Of a DNA stretch of 64,000 nucleotides, positions 51,847 to 62,090 are shown one piece after another. The stretch's first letter is position 1, and every line of letters starts with the position of its first letter. The DNA comes from a virus: positions 20,524 through 84,523 of IMG/VR virus record IMGVR_UViG_3300013132_000036; one strand, written 5' to 3'. The position numbers were made by a program, and so were the translations under genes. The notes under the pieces are model-generated. The model did no database searches. It saw only the letters and a program-made list of their open reading frames with translations, and was not told the origin of the DNA.

Positions 51847-54800
51847 TTAATATTTTTTAGGATTAAAAGCTTTATTGAGTTCCTCGGGAAGTTCTGGTAT
51901 AGGATATACAGGATCTGCAGACCCAAAAAAGAATTTAAATAATCCAGATACATCAGCGGCGCTTCTTAAAAATTCGTCTATATAGATAACATAGTATGTA
52001 TTCCGAAGACTCATTCTTCTCCAAACCGGATGGTCGTCGCTCATTGCTATTGGGTTTATTATATTTAACACATTTCTTCCAATGAGTACTGCAAGAGGCC
52101 AAGGAATTTTAGAAATTAACTCGGATGAAGCAGTAACAACTGGTAAAACTATTTTATCAGGTAAAGGTGTTTTAGGAAGGCTTTTAAAGTATGTCCAGAA
52201 CAAACTATAAACTATTCTAGCTGGAGGAGGTGCACCTAATCCTATTAAAGCCTGCTCGATCATATCTGTTGGTCTAGCAGGGGGAAAAACAGGAACCTTT
52301 AATACATTTAAAAAAGGAGGAACGTCAGGGGAATCTGGATTTATCAGATTTGTAACTAGATTCTTACTTAACTTCTGTATGTCGCTAGGTTCAAGATTTA
52401 AAAATTTAGGAGAATTGACATCGTTTATTTCCGGTAATAGTTTCTCTAATGCTCCAGCGTCCAATGATTTCGTAAGACCCTCAATAAGAAAAGATTTTAT
52501 CTTAGATCCTGGAATAGTAATCTGTATAGTTCCACCAAGTCCAGGTATTTGTGTTAACTGATCTTGTTTAGGGGGAAAAACAGTGGGAAGTTCAAAAGCA
52601 GCCACAGCATTTCCAAATCCACCGTTAAGGGATCCGAGACAAGATAAAGGTCCTTTAGGATATGGAAATCTAGATATAAGAGGTTCTTCCTCATCTAAAG
52701 GTCTAACGGGATCAAAAGGACCTATCCTACTTAATCCTAATTTTTTAGAAACTAATTTTTTAAGATCTTTTACTCTTATTATTAAAATTGGATCCTCTCC
52801 CTCGTATCTAACATATCTAGAAAAATCCTCAGTAGTGTACTCTATTTTAGATAAGCCGTCCATGATTCTTATCTTCATTGCCTCTATAATAGGATTTTTT
52901 TTCTTTAAAAATTTAAGGGAACCTGGAGCAGAATTAGTTATTTTAATTTCTGGAAATTTGAACACTCCCTCGTATTCTCCACTCTCTACTACAGAAAAAG
53001 CACCATCTCTTACCTTTTTAATCACGGATAATTTATTCCCCCAAAGAATAGTACTAGTTATTAGTAAGGATGAACCTCTTATTTCTTTCACTAAATCACT
53101 AAATTCATCATCACTCATGGTTCTAGGATCTTTATCCTTTCTCATGAATATTTTGCTGGAATTAGCAACTTCAAAATTTTGTATTATGTATTTTGGTGGG
53201 CAAACTATTCTCATTAGTTTTAACACCTCTCTCATTTCATCCTTGAAGTTTATATAATCCGGACAATCAACAGGAACTAAACTAGCCCTCATTTCTTTTA
53301 GTATTCTAAGGGACTTTATTATACCAGGAATGTCTATCTTTAGCTTGTCCTTATCTTTAGGAAAATATATCGATTTAGGATCTGGTATACTCGTATTTAA
53401 ATAATCACTTATTACATTTTTTAAAGCATCCTTCCTTTGCCCTATTATACTTTTTAGTTCTTCAGTTTCCGAAGAAATATCAGGGGAGGGTAAATCTAGG
53501 AGAGCAGATTTATTTTTGTATTCTCTTTCTTTTTCCCTTATCTTATTTTTTAGTCCCCTTTCTTTTTCTTGTAGATCCCTAATTTTTTGTATATTACCCG
53601 GAGGAGGAACACTATCAAATATTTTAGTAATATTTGATTTTATATCACCTAGCACTCTAGCGGAAGAATCTAAATTATCCAGGCCAAATCCAGGAAGAGG
53701 AATTAATTTATCTGGCACCCCAAAAGATATCACCTGTTTTATTTTCTCTAAAGGATCTTTTATTCTAGGATCAGATTTTCTTGGTATAAATCTAGGACCT
53801 CTAATACCAGTTAGGAAAAATGAACTGCCCGTTATAAACTCTTTTATATAAACCATAGGTGTAGGCATGAATCCCCCAATAAAAGGTATAAAGATAACTA
53901 GTATTCCTAAATTAAATGGAAGAGGTATAAGTATAGGAGGAACTATAGTCCATATCATGGGCAAAGGAATCCTGATATACGGATTTCCATCTATAGGATT
54001 AGGAATCGGAATAGGGATAAAAGCAGGAGGCAAATATCCTACTGGCCAATATTTAAATCCCAATCTAATTGTAGGTCCTTGTGATAGAAAATATTTAGGA
54101 TCTTCTATTGGGGGAAGGCCATTAGGATAAGGAAGTATTCCGACTTTAGTAACATCCTTACAAAACTGTTTCCACCAGCATCTTTGAAACATTGTTGGAC
54201 AATCTGAGCTTGGTGGAGACGACAACAAATAATTGTCTGTTTTAAAATCCGATCCTGGCTCTCCACAACAAACTGGAGGACAGTTTTCTTTATCATCCTC
54301 AGCAGGGGGAGTATCAGCACCTGCACATTTTATATCAGAAAACCTTTTACCAACATTTTCTGGGTTAATTGTCTCGTTTATCTCGTCTACCTTCTGAGCA
54401 GAAAGAAGCATAAGTTCTTTTATCTGCTCATATTTCTTTTTTACATTAAAATAGTTTTCTAGTATTCTAATTCCTATAACATCAGAAGCGGGTAAAGTCT
54501 TTGCTAATCCCTCACCAGCTCTAATAGCTTGTGTTCTAAGATTCTGTAAAGCTGGGTTTATGTACTGGTTTTTATTCTCCAGATATTTAGCATTCCATTT
54601 AGTTTTAAAATTACTATAGAAATCAGTAAATATTGGGGTAGGTTCTCCCTCCGCTGTAAAACCAGCAGGTCTTGTTTTTGATGGATCCCTGGCATCATTA
54701 TCCCCTCTTTCTTCAGCAGTAAAAAATAACCAATTAGAAGATGATTTTTCTATAAGATTTCCATAAAGTATTCCTCTATCTTCAACTATTTTTTCAATTA

Positions 54801-56949
54801 TGCTTTCCTTTGAATCATTCTTTTTTATTATCTTCTCTATGAAATCATAGAATTTAGCTACATCAGGAAATCCTGTCCTTATATTATTAATTTTTAAAAA
54901 CTGATAAGTGCTTAAATACTCCGGGAAATAATTACTAAGCAATCCTCCGTTTTCTGCGTGCTCATTTCCTATTTTTATTTTTTGTTCGTCTGGCTCACTT
55001 ACTTCGGATAAAGGTTGGGATGACAATCCTTTGAAACTTATCTTGTCAGGTTTCTTTGTTTTCTTATATGGCAGAGGAAATCCATAATCGGTAACAAAAG
55101 ATAACTCAAACTGTAGTTCCCCTCTAGATTTAACAAAGTTTGTTTTGTATCTTACAGAAAAATCTTTCAAAGCTTCTAAAAAATCATACCCATAAGAGTC
55201 ATAGGCATATGATTCAGTAGTTAAACTTAATTCCAGGGGGCTTTTAAAAACTCTTTCGTTTATGTTCAGTGAAGAATTTCCTTGGCCATAAACATCAGAA
55301 GTTGCAGTGTTAGAGGGAAGGAAAGATTTTTCAACATCCTCTACCGAAACAGGAGCATTTTTTCTTTGCGCAAGTGTCTCTACCGCTGCATCAAGTAAAT
55401 CCTGAGTTTCTTGTATTTTATTTTCTATGATTGATATAAAGTTTCCTTCTATCATCACGGATCTTATGCCCTCTACATTTTCTTTAAATCTAAGTATCGC
55501 ATCAGAAACAGGCCATGATTGTGTTGCATCATTATAGGTAACAGGAGATAAACCAGCATTTATCTGATCGTTAAAAAGCTGCTCCAGATCGCTGTCGCTT
55601 AGTTCTGTATCATAAACATCCAGAAGAAATAACTCCTCAGTGAATATGTTATTATTTTCTAAAAATAAAGTCTTGTCGTTGTTATATTTTTGTATCTGAT
55701 CTATTAATTCTTTTTGGTAGATAGAAATTTGATCCTTGTAAGTCAATATAGAAATTCCTATCTGGAGATTAGTAGGATCGCCTCCTTCATTTTTAGGTAC
55801 TCTTGAAAGCCAATTATCATATAGGGATTTTTGATATTCATATATAGCTTCGTAATGATAGAGTATCTCCTCTAGATTTCTCTCTATCATTTGCCACCTA
55901 GCTAAAAGTTTTACATCTTCCTCTAATTTCTTACTTGCATCTAAAGCTGAAGAAACGCAAGCATCTATAGCATCAACATCCACGCTAGGAGGTTCTGGAT
56001 CATTAACTTCCTCTCTTTTGAATTGATAGACGGGAGGATCACAAAAATCTTCTAGAGTTTGATCGAAACCAGATTTAGTTAAAATAGGATCCCCTGTTAT
56101 AGGATCTTCTGGTATACCAGGTAAACAATCATCATCTATTATTGGATCATCCCCGTCGGGATAGAAATTAGCATCAAAAGCATCTACTCTTTCTGAAGTT
56201 GTATTTTCATCTACATCTTTAAAATCACAAGGATTTGTATTACTATTTTGGGTTTTTAAAACGCCATTTATTTTTTCTAAAGCTCCGTCTAAATTTATTT
56301 CTCCGTCCCCAATTTTAACGTGAACTATTTGCGTTCCGTTCATTATAAATTGTAAAGGGATTTCAAATCCCAGTACATTCATTTTTCTTTTCTTTCTAGA
56401 TCCTGAATTAGAAGGCTTCCCTAGTAACAATGGATCTAAATTGTCAAATATTTTTTCATTTGTTTTTTCTAAAAATTCAGGATTTTTATTTTTAAGATAT
56501 TTAACAATCCCATCCGAAGGTATTTTTTTAGAAAAACCTAGATCCCTATTACCCCCCATTTTTACTCCTAGATCCTTTTCCGAGACTGGTAGGTTATCTT
56601 TATATTCATTAGAGTCTAAAAGCTCGTTATACAGCTTAAAATCATCTCTTTTAAGGGTTTCTAAAATGATCCTGCTATATAAGTCATCGCCCTCGTATTT
56701 ACAGGCAAGATCCTCTATGTCTTTTATTGGGATAGGAGGCTTTTGTGGATTTAAGCTGTCTATAATAGAATTAACCTCTTTCTGACTTTTATCTAATTCT
56801 CTTTCGAATCCCTCCTTAGATTGTAGATCTTCATAAGGGATATTAAAATCCTGTCCACCAGATATTATATTTAATATCTCATCGGTAGACATCTCGGAAA
56901 AATCCTTACCTAATAAATCATCTATTCTAGATCCTATATTATCTGCCAT
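51847..56949 (-). CDS. Giant 1,700-residue baseplate/tail protein; tape-measure candidate
   Basis: An unrecognised 1,700-residue protein. The N-terminal 300 residues are acidic and proline-rich. A helical coiled region (about 330-560) is followed by a mixed region. A cysteine-rich stretch lies around 880-930 (CPPVCCGEPG, CPTMFQRCWWKQFC). Next come proline-rich hydrophobic segments at 960-1040 (AFIPIPIPNPIDGNPYI, IWTIVPPILIPLPFNLGIL), a coiled coil near 1120-1185 (EKERGLKNKIREKEREYKN) and a further proline-rich C-terminus. Size and hydrophobic segments are compatible with a tape measure, and T4 tape-measure gp29 is also a hub gene. The many prolines argue against a continuous helix. It lies directly downstream of the gp5-like gene. 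Confidence 0.55.
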   Translation of the reverse strand: MADNIGSRIDDLLGKDFSEMSTDEILNIISGGQDFNIPYEDLQSKEGFERELDKSQKEVNSIIDSLNPQKPPIPIKDIEDLACKYEGDDLYSRIILETLKRDDFKLYNELLDSNEYKDNLPVSEKDLGVKMGGNRDLGFSKKIPSDGIVKYLKNKNPEFLEKTNEKIFDNLDPLLLGKPSNSGSRKKRKMNVLGFEIPLQFIMNGTQIVHVKIGDGEINLDGALEKINGVLKTQNSNTNPCDFKDVDENTTSERVDAFDANFYPDGDDPIIDDDCLPGIPEDPITGDPILTKSGFDQTLEDFCDPPVYQFKREEVNDPEPPSVDVDAIDACVSSALDASKKLEEDVKLLARWQMIERNLEEILYHYEAIYEYQKSLYDNWLSRVPKNEGGDPTNLQIGISILTYKDQISIYQKELIDQIQKYNNDKTLFLENNNIFTEELFLLDVYDTELSDSDLEQLFNDQINAGLSPVTYNDATQSWPVSDAILRFKENVEGIRSVMIEGNFISIIENKIQETQDLLDAAVETLAQRKNAPVSVEDVEKSFLPSNTATSDVYGQGNSSLNINERVFKSPLELSLTTESYAYDSYGYDFLEALKDFSVRYKTNFVKSRGELQFELSFVTDYGFPLPYKKTKKPDKISFKGLSSQPLSEVSEPDEQKIKIGNEHAENGGLLSNYFPEYLSTYQFLKINNIRTGFPDVAKFYDFIEKIIKKNDSKESIIEKIVEDRGILYGNLIEKSSSNWLFFTAEERGDNDARDPSKTRPAGFTAEGEPTPIFTDFYSNFKTKWNAKYLENKNQYINPALQNLRTQAIRAGEGLAKTLPASDVIGIRILENYFNVKKKYEQIKELMLLSAQKVDEINETINPENVGKRFSDIKCAGADTPPAEDDKENCPPVCCGEPGSDFKTDNYLLSSPPSSDCPTMFQRCWWKQFCKDVTKVGILPYPNGLPPIEDPKYFLSQGPTIRLGFKYWPVGYLPPAFIPIPIPNPIDGNPYIRIPLPMIWTIVPPILIPLPFNLGILVIFIPFIGGFMPTPMVYIKEFITGSSFFLTGIRGPRFIPRKSDPRIKDPLEKIKQVISFGVPDKLIPLPGFGLDNLDSSARVLGDIKSNITKIFDSVPPPGNIQKIRDLQEKERGLKNKIREKEREYKNKSALLDLPSPDISSETEELKSIIGQRKDALKNVISDYLNTSIPDPKSIYFPKDKDKLKIDIPGIIKSLRILKEMRASLVPVDCPDYINFKDEMREVLKLMRIVCPPKYIIQNFEVANSSKIFMRKDKDPRTMSDDEFSDLVKEIRGSSLLITSTILWGNKLSVIKKVRDGAFSVVESGEYEGVFKFPEIKITNSAPGSLKFLKKKNPIIEAMKIRIMDGLSKIEYTTEDFSRYVRYEGEDPILIIRVKDLKKLVSKKLGLSRIGPFDPVRPLDEEEPLISRFPYPKGPLSCLGSLNGGFGNAVAAFELPTVFPPKQDQLTQIPGLGGTIQITIPGSKIKSFLIEGLTKSLDAGALEKLLPEINDVNSPKFLNLEPSDIQKLSKNLVTNLINPDSPDVPPFLNVLKVPVFPPARPTDMIEQALIGLGAPPPARIVYSLFWTYFKSLPKTPLPDKIVLPVVTASSELISKIPWPLAVLIGRNVLNIINPIAMSDDHPVWRRMSLRNTYYVIYIDEFLRSAADVSGLFKFFFGSADPVYPIPELPEELNKAFNPKKY

Positions 56950-56950
56950 A

Positions 56951-57856
56951 TCATACTCCAGTTATTCCGCTAGTTCCTGACGTTCCACTGGTGCCAGATG
57001 TCCCAGATGTTCCCACATTAGGTATACCAACAGGAGAATCAGCATTAGCAGGGACGGTAGGAAAGTCTGGTGCATTTTCTCTAGTAACTCTAACAGTCTG
57101 ACTTGTTGCTAATTGTTCAAAGCTAGACGCCAAAGTTGAATTAACCCCAGGTGTGGCTGGCATTTTACTATCAACCGATATAGCTAGTTTTTTTAAAAAA
57201 TCCCAAAGAGGTTCAGCACAAACTGCCGAAAATAAAGGGGAGTGTCCAAGATTAGTTGTTTTTCCATCCATCCAAACTTCTTCAGAACTGTGTTTAATCC
57301 TAGTCACTGCAGTGTTTTCTATTTCCTGGTCTGCATACTTAGTTATTTTACCGCCTTTTAATTCTATCGATGCAGTGTCATCAGCATGTGTAATTAGTAT
57401 AGAATTATCGTTCCTAATAATTATTTTAGATTCTTTTAAATCTATAACTAATCCCTTCTCTACGGTGTAGTACATCTTTAATCTTTCTATACCATCATAA
57501 ATTAAAGAATGAGCTCCGTCGTAGCTAGCTCTGATTTCGTCTACTAAATCTGGGGATAATTCCTGAACTGCTTTGTATTCTGGACTGTAATAATTTCCAT
57601 TGTTGAATTGGACATGTACTACTGATCCTAGCTTGGGAACAGATATTCTTCCAGATCCTCCTCCTAGTCCATAGCTTTGTTCAAATCTTTGATGCGACCA
57701 TGGAAGATCAGCATCCCCTAACTCATCAAAAATACCAAATATCCTAACTTTAGCCCTTCCTTTGAATTCTGGATCTTTGTTATCTACAACTACACCCAGA
57801 TAGTGTGATATCTCAGTATTAGGTTTCTCTAGTTTATTTCTGTCTACTAATCCCAT
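56951..57856 (-). CDS. gp5-like OB-fold baseplate spike protein
   Basis: A 301-residue protein. The N-terminal 100 residues form the gp5/VgrG-type OB domain: YLGVVVDNKDPEFKGRAKVR, LPWSHQRFEQSYG, GRISVPKLGSVVHVQFNN. The middle is a beta-helix-like stretch of short strands (DLKESKIIIRND, ITHADDTASIELKGGKI). The C-terminus is low-complexity, ending in five GTS/G triplet repeats. The T4 gp5 lysozyme domain is absent, so peptidoglycan cleavage must come from elsewhere or is not needed. It sits between the tube-fold and giant proteins, in the hub part of the operon. Confidence 0.75.
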   Translation of the reverse strand: MGLVDRNKLEKPNTEISHYLGVVVDNKDPEFKGRAKVRIFGIFDELGDADLPWSHQRFEQSYGLGGGSGRISVPKLGSVVHVQFNNGNYYSPEYKAVQELSPDLVDEIRASYDGAHSLIYDGIERLKMYYTVEKGLVIDLKESKIIIRNDNSILITHADDTASIELKGGKITKYADQEIENTAVTRIKHSSEEVWMDGKTTNLGHSPLFSAVCAEPLWDFLKKLAISVDSKMPATPGVNSTLASSFEQLATSQTVRVTRENAPDFPTVPANADSPVGIPNVGTSGTSGTSGTSGTSGITGV

Positions 57857-57875
57857 TTTTAATTATATCTAAATA

Positions 57876-60458
57876 TTACTGATTGTTTTCATTTCCTGAC
57901 GAGGGATATACTCTTCCTATATTAGATATATTAATCGGTCCGTTTGATCTTCCATATTGAGATTCGTTTATGGATTCATAATTTCTCCCGGGTGTTCCTA
58001 AATCGCTCCCTGGTACTTTTTTGTAAACATCATCATTCAATATGCTATTAACATTAGATGGAAGGTCATAAGAAGTATCATTAACACTAGGATACTCATT
58101 CTTTACTTCTTTGTATACCTCTCCTAGATTTTCCTCTTTTAAACCGGTCTCAGTATAAACCTTCTCATTTAATCCTGGATATTTATTCTCTATATCATCA
58201 TAAACATCCCCTATGTTTTCAGTAGGTAAAGATACAGGGTCCTTGTATTCTTTATCGCTTAAACTACCATATGTGTTAACCTTTTCTGGATAAACATCTC
58301 CTATGTTTTCAGAAGAAACCCCCTGAACTTCACCATATTCTTTATCACTTAAATTTCCATATGTGTTATTAGTATCTGGATAAACGCTTCCAATTTCATT
58401 AGTATTTATAACCGAAGGATCTGTATAAACATCATCATTTACTGGTGGGTATTGTCTTTCTGGTAATCCTAGATCAGAACCTGGATTATTATCATAAGCA
58501 TCTTCATTTGGCTCTGGATAGATCCTGCCGGGTACACCTAGACTGCTTCCTGGTACATTGTTATACTCATCATCCTGAGCTATAGGATATTGTCTATCGG
58601 GTAATCCTGAATCTGGTCCAGGATTGGTAGAGTAAATATCCTCATCTACCGATGGGTAAACTCTTCCAGGTACACCTGAGTCTGATCCTGGTACATTCTT
58701 ATATTCGTCTCCCCCTGGAGCAGGATATTGTCTATCAGGTAATCCTAAATCAGATCCTGGATTATTAGAGTAAACATCTCCGCTAGCAGTGCCTTGTGTT
58801 CCAGATTGGTTATTGTATGCAGTTCCTAGATTTTGCTGGTTAGGATTGGGAACTCCTAGATAAGCATCCTCACTAATAGTTGGATATTGTCTCTGATCTG
58901 GTCCTCCTAGTCCTTGTCCCTGAGGGGTATTATCAGCAAAGGGGTTAGGTATGCCCTCTTTCAACGTGTTAACTAGAGACTGAACATTTCTTGTTGCAGC
59001 TCCAACGTTAATACCACCAAACCCGTAGATATTACCTAATAAAGCACCTTGTAGTAATTGTACCCCTTGATCTTTTAGATCCGCTACGCTATTTGTTATA
59101 AAATTAGCGGCTAAGCCAGCAAAGTATTCTGAAGGATTAGCTTTATCATCGAAGGTAACTGGCTGTAGTCCTTCGGTTCCTTTGTAATCATAATCAGTAT
59201 ATGGACTTGTCTTTGATCCCCAAATATCGGAAAGGACCATAGATTTTATATTGTCTTCTTTCTTTATAACATCCGATAGAGCATTAAATTGTATTTTGTA
59301 ATCCTTAACTCTTCCTACATGTATCTTAAATTTGTTAGTAACAGCAGATCCTCCTTTGTTATCTATTGAAGCAAAGGAAGGATATGAATCATCAAAATCA
59401 AATTCGCATTGATCAAATTGGTAAATAAAAGCATATGGTCCTAATGTATACGATCCAAATTTATCCTGAGGCTCTTCTTGTGTTATTCCTAAAGCATTTG
59501 TTGATTTTTGCAATAGTCCTCCTGTATTATCTAAAAATCCAGTTTGACTATTAAAACTGTCTAGGAAATTTGCTGCTTGTGCAACGGACGGAATAGAAAA
59601 GGGATTTAAAACATCATTTATACCGTAGCTCATTTGGATATTTCTTATCTCCGAAACAACTAGCCACATTCTAAATTTTCTAAGATTCTCTGGTAACATT
59701 ACACGATGATATGTGTAGTCATATATTGCTTTTCTGTAAAGTTCAGATAAAGAAAATATTCTCATATCAATAGATTCCATACAATCTATTGTTAATGTAC
59801 CCATTCTTTGTGGCTTGCCTCCAGGCTTGTGTATATTTTTTATATCAACTTTTAGTAGCTGATCTAGTCCACTAATTGATTGGAAGTAGTAGGGACATTT
59901 TTCATTTATAAATCTTAAGCCTTTCTTAAATGATTCTAGCATTTGCTGTCTTTTAACAGATCTCTGCGCAAGGAATCTTTGAGCTCCCATGTATCCTACC
60001 CCTCCACCATTTATATTAAAGGCTCCCTGCTGTGCTCTAGAGTTTACTTTAAATTTACTTCCATAGAAAAAATCAGTATCACTATAGAAATTACCATTTC
60101 CTGATTTTTTTTCGTTCTCTTGTAGTGCTATAATATAATTGGGTAAGTCTTGTTCTGCAACTCCACTATCTCGTGCGGCACTGTTTATCTCCTTATCATT
60201 TTCTATGCGTTCGGTTGGTCTAAAAAGAGGAGAAGGGGCAAGGAAAGTTTCTGGGTCCATTATAGAAGTTTCCCCAAAATCAAAAATAAATCTAAAATGT
60301 AAATAAGTAGGATCTTCTTTTTTACCGTGCTTAGTAGTTGATACCCCCTTTAAGAAAGTTTCTCTTTGTCCGTCTACTTTTCTTTTAAGAGCATCCCCGT
60401 CGGGAATTAGCTTACTTCCTAAAGGACCGCTTTTAAAATCAGATAAAAAATTTGCCAT
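57876..60458 (-). CDS. Tube-fold baseplate protein with Pro-Gly repeat tail
   Basis: An 860-residue protein. The N-terminal 470 residues resemble the tail-tube-fold proteins that cap or initiate the tube (GTLTIDCMESIDMRIFSLSE, LYRKAIYDYTYHRVMLPENL, RKFRMWLVVSEIRNIQ). From about 520 the chain becomes a long disordered-looking tail of Asp/Asn/Pro/Gly/Tyr repeats. These start with five 23-residue units (see repeat entry) and continue with looser NIGDVYP/LSDKEY repeats. The start is ATG. The upstream gap overlaps only the end of the gp27-like gene. In T4, gp48 and gp54 occupy this position; which one it represents, if either, is unclear. Confidence 0.6.
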   Translation of the reverse strand: MANFLSDFKSGPLGSKLIPDGDALKRKVDGQRETFLKGVSTTKHGKKEDPTYLHFRFIFDFGETSIMDPETFLAPSPLFRPTERIENDKEINSAARDSGVAEQDLPNYIIALQENEKKSGNGNFYSDTDFFYGSKFKVNSRAQQGAFNINGGGVGYMGAQRFLAQRSVKRQQMLESFKKGLRFINEKCPYYFQSISGLDQLLKVDIKNIHKPGGKPQRMGTLTIDCMESIDMRIFSLSELYRKAIYDYTYHRVMLPENLRKFRMWLVVSEIRNIQMSYGINDVLNPFSIPSVAQAANFLDSFNSQTGFLDNTGGLLQKSTNALGITQEEPQDKFGSYTLGPYAFIYQFDQCEFDFDDSYPSFASIDNKGGSAVTNKFKIHVGRVKDYKIQFNALSDVIKKEDNIKSMVLSDIWGSKTSPYTDYDYKGTEGLQPVTFDDKANPSEYFAGLAANFITNSVADLKDQGVQLLQGALLGNIYGFGGINVGAATRNVQSLVNTLKEGIPNPFADNTPQGQGLGGPDQRQYPTISEDAYLGVPNPNQQNLGTAYNNQSGTQGTASGDVYSNNPGSDLGLPDRQYPAPGGDEYKNVPGSDSGVPGRVYPSVDEDIYSTNPGPDSGLPDRQYPIAQDDEYNNVPGSSLGVPGRIYPEPNEDAYDNNPGSDLGLPERQYPPVNDDVYTDPSVINTNEIGSVYPDTNNTYGNLSDKEYGEVQGVSSENIGDVYPEKVNTYGSLSDKEYKDPVSLPTENIGDVYDDIENKYPGLNEKVYTETGLKEENLGEVYKEVKNEYPSVNDTSYDLPSNVNSILNDDVYKKVPGSDLGTPGRNYESINESQYGRSNGPINISNIGRVYPSSGNENNQ
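58434..58778 (-). repeat. Five 69-bp units encoding 23-residue Pro-Gly repeats
   Basis: Five in-frame units of 23 residues (69 bases) beginning D-x-Y, for example DVYSNNPGSDLGLPDRQYP then DEYKNVPGSDSGVPGRVYP. Odd units read NNPG...LPxRQYP and even units NVPG...VPGRxYP, so the higher-order period is 46 residues. Conserved positions are D1, Y3, P8, G9, G13, P15, R17, Y19 and P20. The DNA copies have diverged, so these are old protein repeats rather than a fresh duplication. Confidence 0.85.
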
Positions 60459-60464
60459 ATCCTT

Positions 60465-62087
60465 TTAATTATTATATATGTCGCCTTTCAGCTTTTGTGT
60501 ATTTTCCTGAACGGTAAAGGAAACATTCTTAGCTAGGTCGTTGAAATCAGCATCGAATATTTTAGGATCTAAAGGAATAGGCTCTGAAGCTAATCCAGGA
60601 TTTAGTGCCCATTGTTTTTTTCCTAGTAGCATGGTCTGATATATTCCCTGCTCATCATACTCTACGGTAAATCCAAGTACAACATAATTACCGGAAAGGA
60701 AAGCGTTTATTGTTCTTTTATCCGGATCATTAGAAAGAGATTTTTTTTGATCCCCTACTGGACTATAACTAGAAGATGCGCTCACTTCAGGATTACCCTC
60801 AGAGAAGATTGCTACAGGAAATGTCTGTCCTCTATATAGGAAAGGTGTCCATGACCTATTTTTAACTCTAAGTATTATTTTATATGAATCATTTCTATTT
60901 AAAATATTCTGAGTGGAGGCTTGCTGGAAGTTTTCGTGTACATTTTCAAAATACATAGTTCCAACATAGGTCTTTTTTATTTCCTCCTTGTAAGTGTTTT
61001 CTCCTAATCTTCCCTTGTTCAGTGTGTCCCTAGATCCTAAATTTTTATTTGTAACAGACTCTATATCATATTCAACAAATTTATTCTTAGGCTTATCCGA
61101 AACAAGTTTACTATCATAGAACTGTATCTTTTGGAAATATCCCAGATCTTTGTTTATACTACCGGCATTTTGCTCTAAAGAAAGGTCGCTAATAAAAAGA
61201 GGAGATTTACTAAACTGTGTAGAATTTGTGAGCAATAAAGGAAATTCCACTTCGTGGGTCTCTGGCGCTCCTCCTCCAGAAAAAACATCACCAAATGAGT
61301 CAGCTCCATAAGCCATCCTCATATTTTCCAGATTGGGATTTACGTCGTCAAATTGTTTTTTTAGATTTATTAAATTTATATTGTAATATTGATCTATCCA
61401 ACAATCAAAGTAATCCTCTTCGCTCAACCAAGCATTGTTTACAATGTCTTTTATTAAAGTCTGATAATCTAGATTAGGAGATATCCAGTTCATCGAATCA
61501 TTGGTTTTTGCTTCGTTCGAAGCATACCCTAGTCCTAGATCTTCAGATATTTTTAAAAGAGCATCAGAGCTATTTCCACTAAAACTTTTACAGATGTGTT
61601 TATAAAGCTTAGGTATTCTAACCTCCGCCATTATTGTGTATGTCTGATATTTACCCGTAGAGGGTGTGTAGTCTGTATAAGGACCACCATTAAAAGGTGC
61701 TATAACTTCATTTATTATAAAGTCCATTCTTATAGGTTTAAACATTTCCCCATAAGGTCTTATGTATACAGAAACTATATCTCCGTCTTTGGGATAAGAG
61801 GTAAATATAAATTTTTGATCTATCGTTTCAAATCTAAAAAGAAGTGTGGGCTTAAATCCAGTGAGATCTAATTTAAAGTACTTTATACCACTTATTATTT
61901 CTGTGTTTATCCTAACCAAGGGGGTAGTTGATCCAAAATACTTCTTTTGTACGTTTCCGTTCTTTTGGTCGTTTAATTGGGTGTTTCCATCTTGGTTAGA
62001 AGTGTCGATCACGCTAAGTTCATCCAGAAATATATCCGGATTTCTATACTGTAATATCGCCTTCCTTATGTTTATTTCTGCAGGCAT
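60465..62087 (-). CDS. Baseplate hub protein, gp27/late-control-D-like
   Basis: A 540-residue protein. The N-terminal strand pattern (GIKYFKLDLTGFKPTLLFRF, YPKDGDIVSVYI, GKYQTYTIMAEV) followed by helices (SDALLKISEDLGLGYASN, DYQTLIKDIVNNAWLSEED) and YFDCWIDQYYNINLINLKKQ matches the hub proteins that dock gp5-like spikes, such as T4 gp27 and P2 gpD. The second half repeats a beta-domain pattern (SYKIILRVKNRSWTPFLYRG) typical of hub pseudo-symmetry. It is upstream of the tube-fold and gp5-like genes, the expected neighbourhood. Confidence 0.65.
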   Translation of the reverse strand: MPAEINIRKAILQYRNPDIFLDELSVIDTSNQDGNTQLNDQKNGNVQKKYFGSTTPLVRINTEIISGIKYFKLDLTGFKPTLLFRFETIDQKFIFTSYPKDGDIVSVYIRPYGEMFKPIRMDFIINEVIAPFNGGPYTDYTPSTGKYQTYTIMAEVRIPKLYKHICKSFSGNSSDALLKISEDLGLGYASNEAKTNDSMNWISPNLDYQTLIKDIVNNAWLSEEDYFDCWIDQYYNINLINLKKQFDDVNPNLENMRMAYGADSFGDVFSGGGAPETHEVEFPLLLTNSTQFSKSPLFISDLSLEQNAGSINKDLGYFQKIQFYDSKLVSDKPKNKFVEYDIESVTNKNLGSRDTLNKGRLGENTYKEEIKKTYVGTMYFENVHENFQQASTQNILNRNDSYKIILRVKNRSWTPFLYRGQTFPVAIFSEGNPEVSASSSYSPVGDQKKSLSNDPDKRTINAFLSGNYVVLGFTVEYDEQGIYQTMLLGKKQWALNPGLASEPIPLDPKIFDADFNDLAKNVSFTVQENTQKLKGDIYNN

Positions 62088-62090
62088 ATT

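Noticed and set aside
52583-53257. 224-codon plus-strand ORF
   Set aside because: Lies wholly inside the 1,700-residue minus-strand gene, has no plausible domain and no regulatory spacing. Such antisense frames are common in this AT-rich window.
54105-54326. 73-codon minus-strand ORF
   Set aside because: Out-of-frame shadow inside the 1,700-residue gene.
60471-60480. CATATATAAT before the tube-fold gene
   Set aside because: Falls in the final codons of the gp27-like gene and is explained by coding sequence.
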